DNA of 64,000 bases from positions 1,551,501-1,615,500 of the forward strand of contig JAWQEG010000167.1 in assembly GCA_033782935.1 (NCBI GenBank), in the 5' to 3' direction. The notes beneath the pieces were generated by a model, which saw only the letters and a list, made by a program, of their open reading frames with translations, did no database searches and was not told the origin of the DNA. Below, one piece after another: positions 62,132 to 64,000 of this stretch. The translations under genes and the position numbers were made by a program. Numbering within the stretch: the first letter of the stretch is position 1; each line of letters begins with the position of its first letter. The stretch comes from Petrolisthes cinctipes (lineage: Eukaryota > Arthropoda > Malacostraca > Decapoda > Porcellanidae).

Positions 62132-64000
62132 GTATGCATCTACAGATAGCTTAACGGACCCAAAAATATGGAATTTTCGGGAGTTTTGAGCTTGAATTTG
62201 ATATATAAACGGGTACAGAAGATGCATACACATATCGACTTTTTGCACCTAAAATATCGATTTTGATCATGTTTTGGGTCTGTATCTTGAAAAAATTCTA
62301 GCAAGGAGTAGGCATGTACAGATCGCTCCTGGGACCCAAAAATATCGAATTTTCGGGAGTTTTGAGCCTGAATTTGAGATATAACCGGGTACAGAGAATG
62401 CATACACATATTGACTTTGTGCACCTAAAATATCAATTTTTTAGCATGTTTTGGGCCTGTATTTTAAAAACACTCCAACACGGAGTATGCATGTACAGAT
62501 CGCTTATGGGACCCAAAAATATCGAATTTTCGGAGTTTTGAGCCTGAATTTGAGATATAAACGGGTACAGAAGATGCATGCACAAATCGACTTTTTGCAC
62601 TTAATTAAAATATCGATTTTGAGCATGTTTTGGGTCTGTAACTTGAAAATATTCTAGCAAGGAGTAGGCATGTACAGATCGCTTCTGGGACCCAAAAATA
62701 TCGAATTTTCTGATGTTTTGAACCAGAATTAGGAATATACACGGGTACAGAAGATCCATACACATATTGACTTTGGGCACATAAAATATCGATTTTCAGC
62801 ATGTTTTGGGCCTGTATTTTAAAAACACTTTAACACGGAGAAGGCATGTACAGATCGCTTCTGGGACACAAAAAAATTGATTTTTTGGGTGTTTTGAGCC
62901 TGAATTTGAGATATAAACGGGTACAGAAGATGCATTCACATATCGACTTTGGACACCTAAAATATCGATTTTTAGTATGTTTTGGGCCTGTATTTTAAAA
63001 ATACTCTAATACGGAGTAGACATGTAATGATCGCTTTTGGGACCCAAAAATATCGAATTTTCGGGTGTTTTGAGCCTGAATTTGAGATATAAACGGGTAC
63101 AGAAGATGCATGCACATATCGACTTTTTGCACCTAAAATATCGATTTTGATCTTGTTTTGGGTCTGTATCTTGAAAAAATTCTAGCAAGGAGTAGGCATG
63201 TACAGATCGCTCCTGGGACACAAAAATATCGAATTTTCGGGTGTTTTGAACCTGAATTTGGGATATAGACGGATACAGAAAATGTATGCACATATCGACT
63301 TTGGGCACCTAAAATATCGATTTTGAGCATGTTTTGGACCTGTATTTTGAAAATACTCTAACACGGAGTAGGCATGTACAGATCGCTTCTGGGACACAAA
63401 AATATCGAATTTTCGGGTGTTTTGAGCCTGAATTTGAGATATAAACGGGTACAGAAGATACATGCACATATCGACTTTGGGACCCAAAATATCGATTTTT
63501 TGTATGTTTTGGGCGTATAATTTGAAAATATTCTAGCACTGAGTAGGCATGTACAGATCACTTCTGGGACCCAAAAATATCGAATTTTCGGGGGTTTTGA
63601 GCCTGAATTTGGGATATAACCGGGTACAGAGGATTCATGCACATATCGACTTTTTGCACCTAAAATATTGATTTTGAGCATGTTTTTGGTCTGTATCTTG
63701 AAAACATTCTAGCAAGGAGTAGGCATGTACAGATCGCTTCTGGGACCCAGAAATACCGATTTTTCTGGAGTTTTGAACCTGAATTCGAGATGTAGACGGG
63801 TACAGAAGATTCATACAGATATTGACTTTTGGCACCTAAAATATAGATTTTCAGCATGTTTTGGGCCTGTATTTTGAAAATACTTTAACACGGAGAAGGC
63901 ATGTACAGATCGCTTCTGGGACCCAAAAATATCGAATTTTCGGGTGTTTTGAACCTAAATTTGGGATATAGATGGGTACAGAAGATGCATACACATATTG

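Larger units (their letters stand above)
1..64000 (+). repeat. Tandem satellite array filling the window
   Basis: The same unit recurs without interruption. Each copy carries the landmarks GTAGGCATGTACAGATCGC, AAAATATCGAATTTTCGGG, GATATAAACGGGTACAGAAG, TGCATGCACATATCGACTTT, AAAATATCGATTTTTAGC and TGTTTTGGGCCTATATTTTG in that order. Unit starts can be counted directly at 176-bp steps, for example 61,956 to 62,132. All units I looked at point the same way, and no stretch of foreign sequence breaks the series. Both ends of the window lie inside the array, so its true size is unknown. Tandem repeats of 150-180 bp with higher-order organisation are typical of eukaryotic centromeric or pericentromeric DNA; that assignment here is inference. 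I do not recognise the satellite as a named family. Confidence 0.97.
56668..64000 (+). repeat. Right domain, final segment with 1,236-bp repeat units
   Basis: The distinctive GAAGTAGCCATGTACAG unit recurs at 56,139, 57,375 and 60,018, spacings of 1,236 and 2,643 bp (seven and about fifteen monomers). A 4-bp insertion creating CACTTAATTAAAATATCG appears at about 56,959, 58,196, 60,486 and 62,600, with spacings of about 1,237, 2,290 and 2,114 bp. Positions 58,743-59,080 recur at 61,384-61,721 (offset 2,641). The window ends inside a unit. Confidence 0.83.

Noticed and set aside
1..64000. CRISPR array
   Set aside because: The repeats are 147-177 bp, contiguous and without unique spacers, and the whole unit is repeated.
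1..64000. Telomere repeats, rDNA spacer repeats or LTR elements
   Set aside because: I saw no short G-rich telomere-like motif, no rRNA sequence, and no primer-binding site, polypurine tract or reverse-transcriptase reading frame.

Overview
The whole 64-kb window is one uninterrupted tandem satellite array. I see no convincing gene, RNA gene, transposon or single-copy spacer. Roughly 370 head-to-tail monomers, all in the same orientation, fill the window from the first to the last base. The full-length monomer is about 176 bp and about 39% G+C (69 of 176 bases in a consensus I built by eye). It is itself a gap-free dimer of two diverged 88-bp half-units, 60 of 88 positions identical. Three main length classes exist: 176 bp, a 158-bp form lacking 18 bp of the second half-unit, and a 147-bp form lacking 29 bp of the first half-unit. 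The repeat length, A+T richness, nested higher-order repeats and CpG-type variation suggest nuclear heterochromatin of a eukaryote, most plausibly a centromeric or pericentromeric (possibly subtelomeric) satellite. I do not recognise the family and cannot name the organism.

Layout. Positions 1-21,045 form a left domain of mixed 176-, 158- and 147-bp monomers, reshuffled by multi-kilobase duplications. The segment at 1 recurs at 6,684 and 17,479. A 2,982-bp unit is tandemly duplicated at about 8,953-11,934 and 11,935-14,916. Positions 5,930-10,222 recur at 16,725-21,045. Positions 21,046-29,902 form a middle domain closer to the consensus, with a run of pure 147-bp monomers near 26.2-26.7 kb. 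Positions 29,903-30,608 are an island of four divergent monomers. Positions 30,609-36,271 carry a 657-bp four-monomer higher-order repeat that uses all three length classes.

At about 36.2 kb the array changes. From there to the end it is built almost only from full-length monomers of other sequence subtypes, and I see no further 147- or 158-bp forms. This right domain holds a 528-bp trimer duplication (about 41.6-42.7 kb), a large tandem duplication (42,429-49,987 and 49,988-56,667) whose copies differ by about three substitutions in the translations I compared, a three-base cluster and an 880-bp (five-monomer) indel, and a 1,236-bp seven-monomer repeat from about 56.1 kb.

There is no gene network to describe. 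The interest lies in the array's architecture and the visible products of unequal crossover and conversion-like exchange. The many open frames of 60-221 codons, mostly on the minus strand, are by-products of the repeat: several frames are open over the same DNA and their peptides are permutations of one repeating text.
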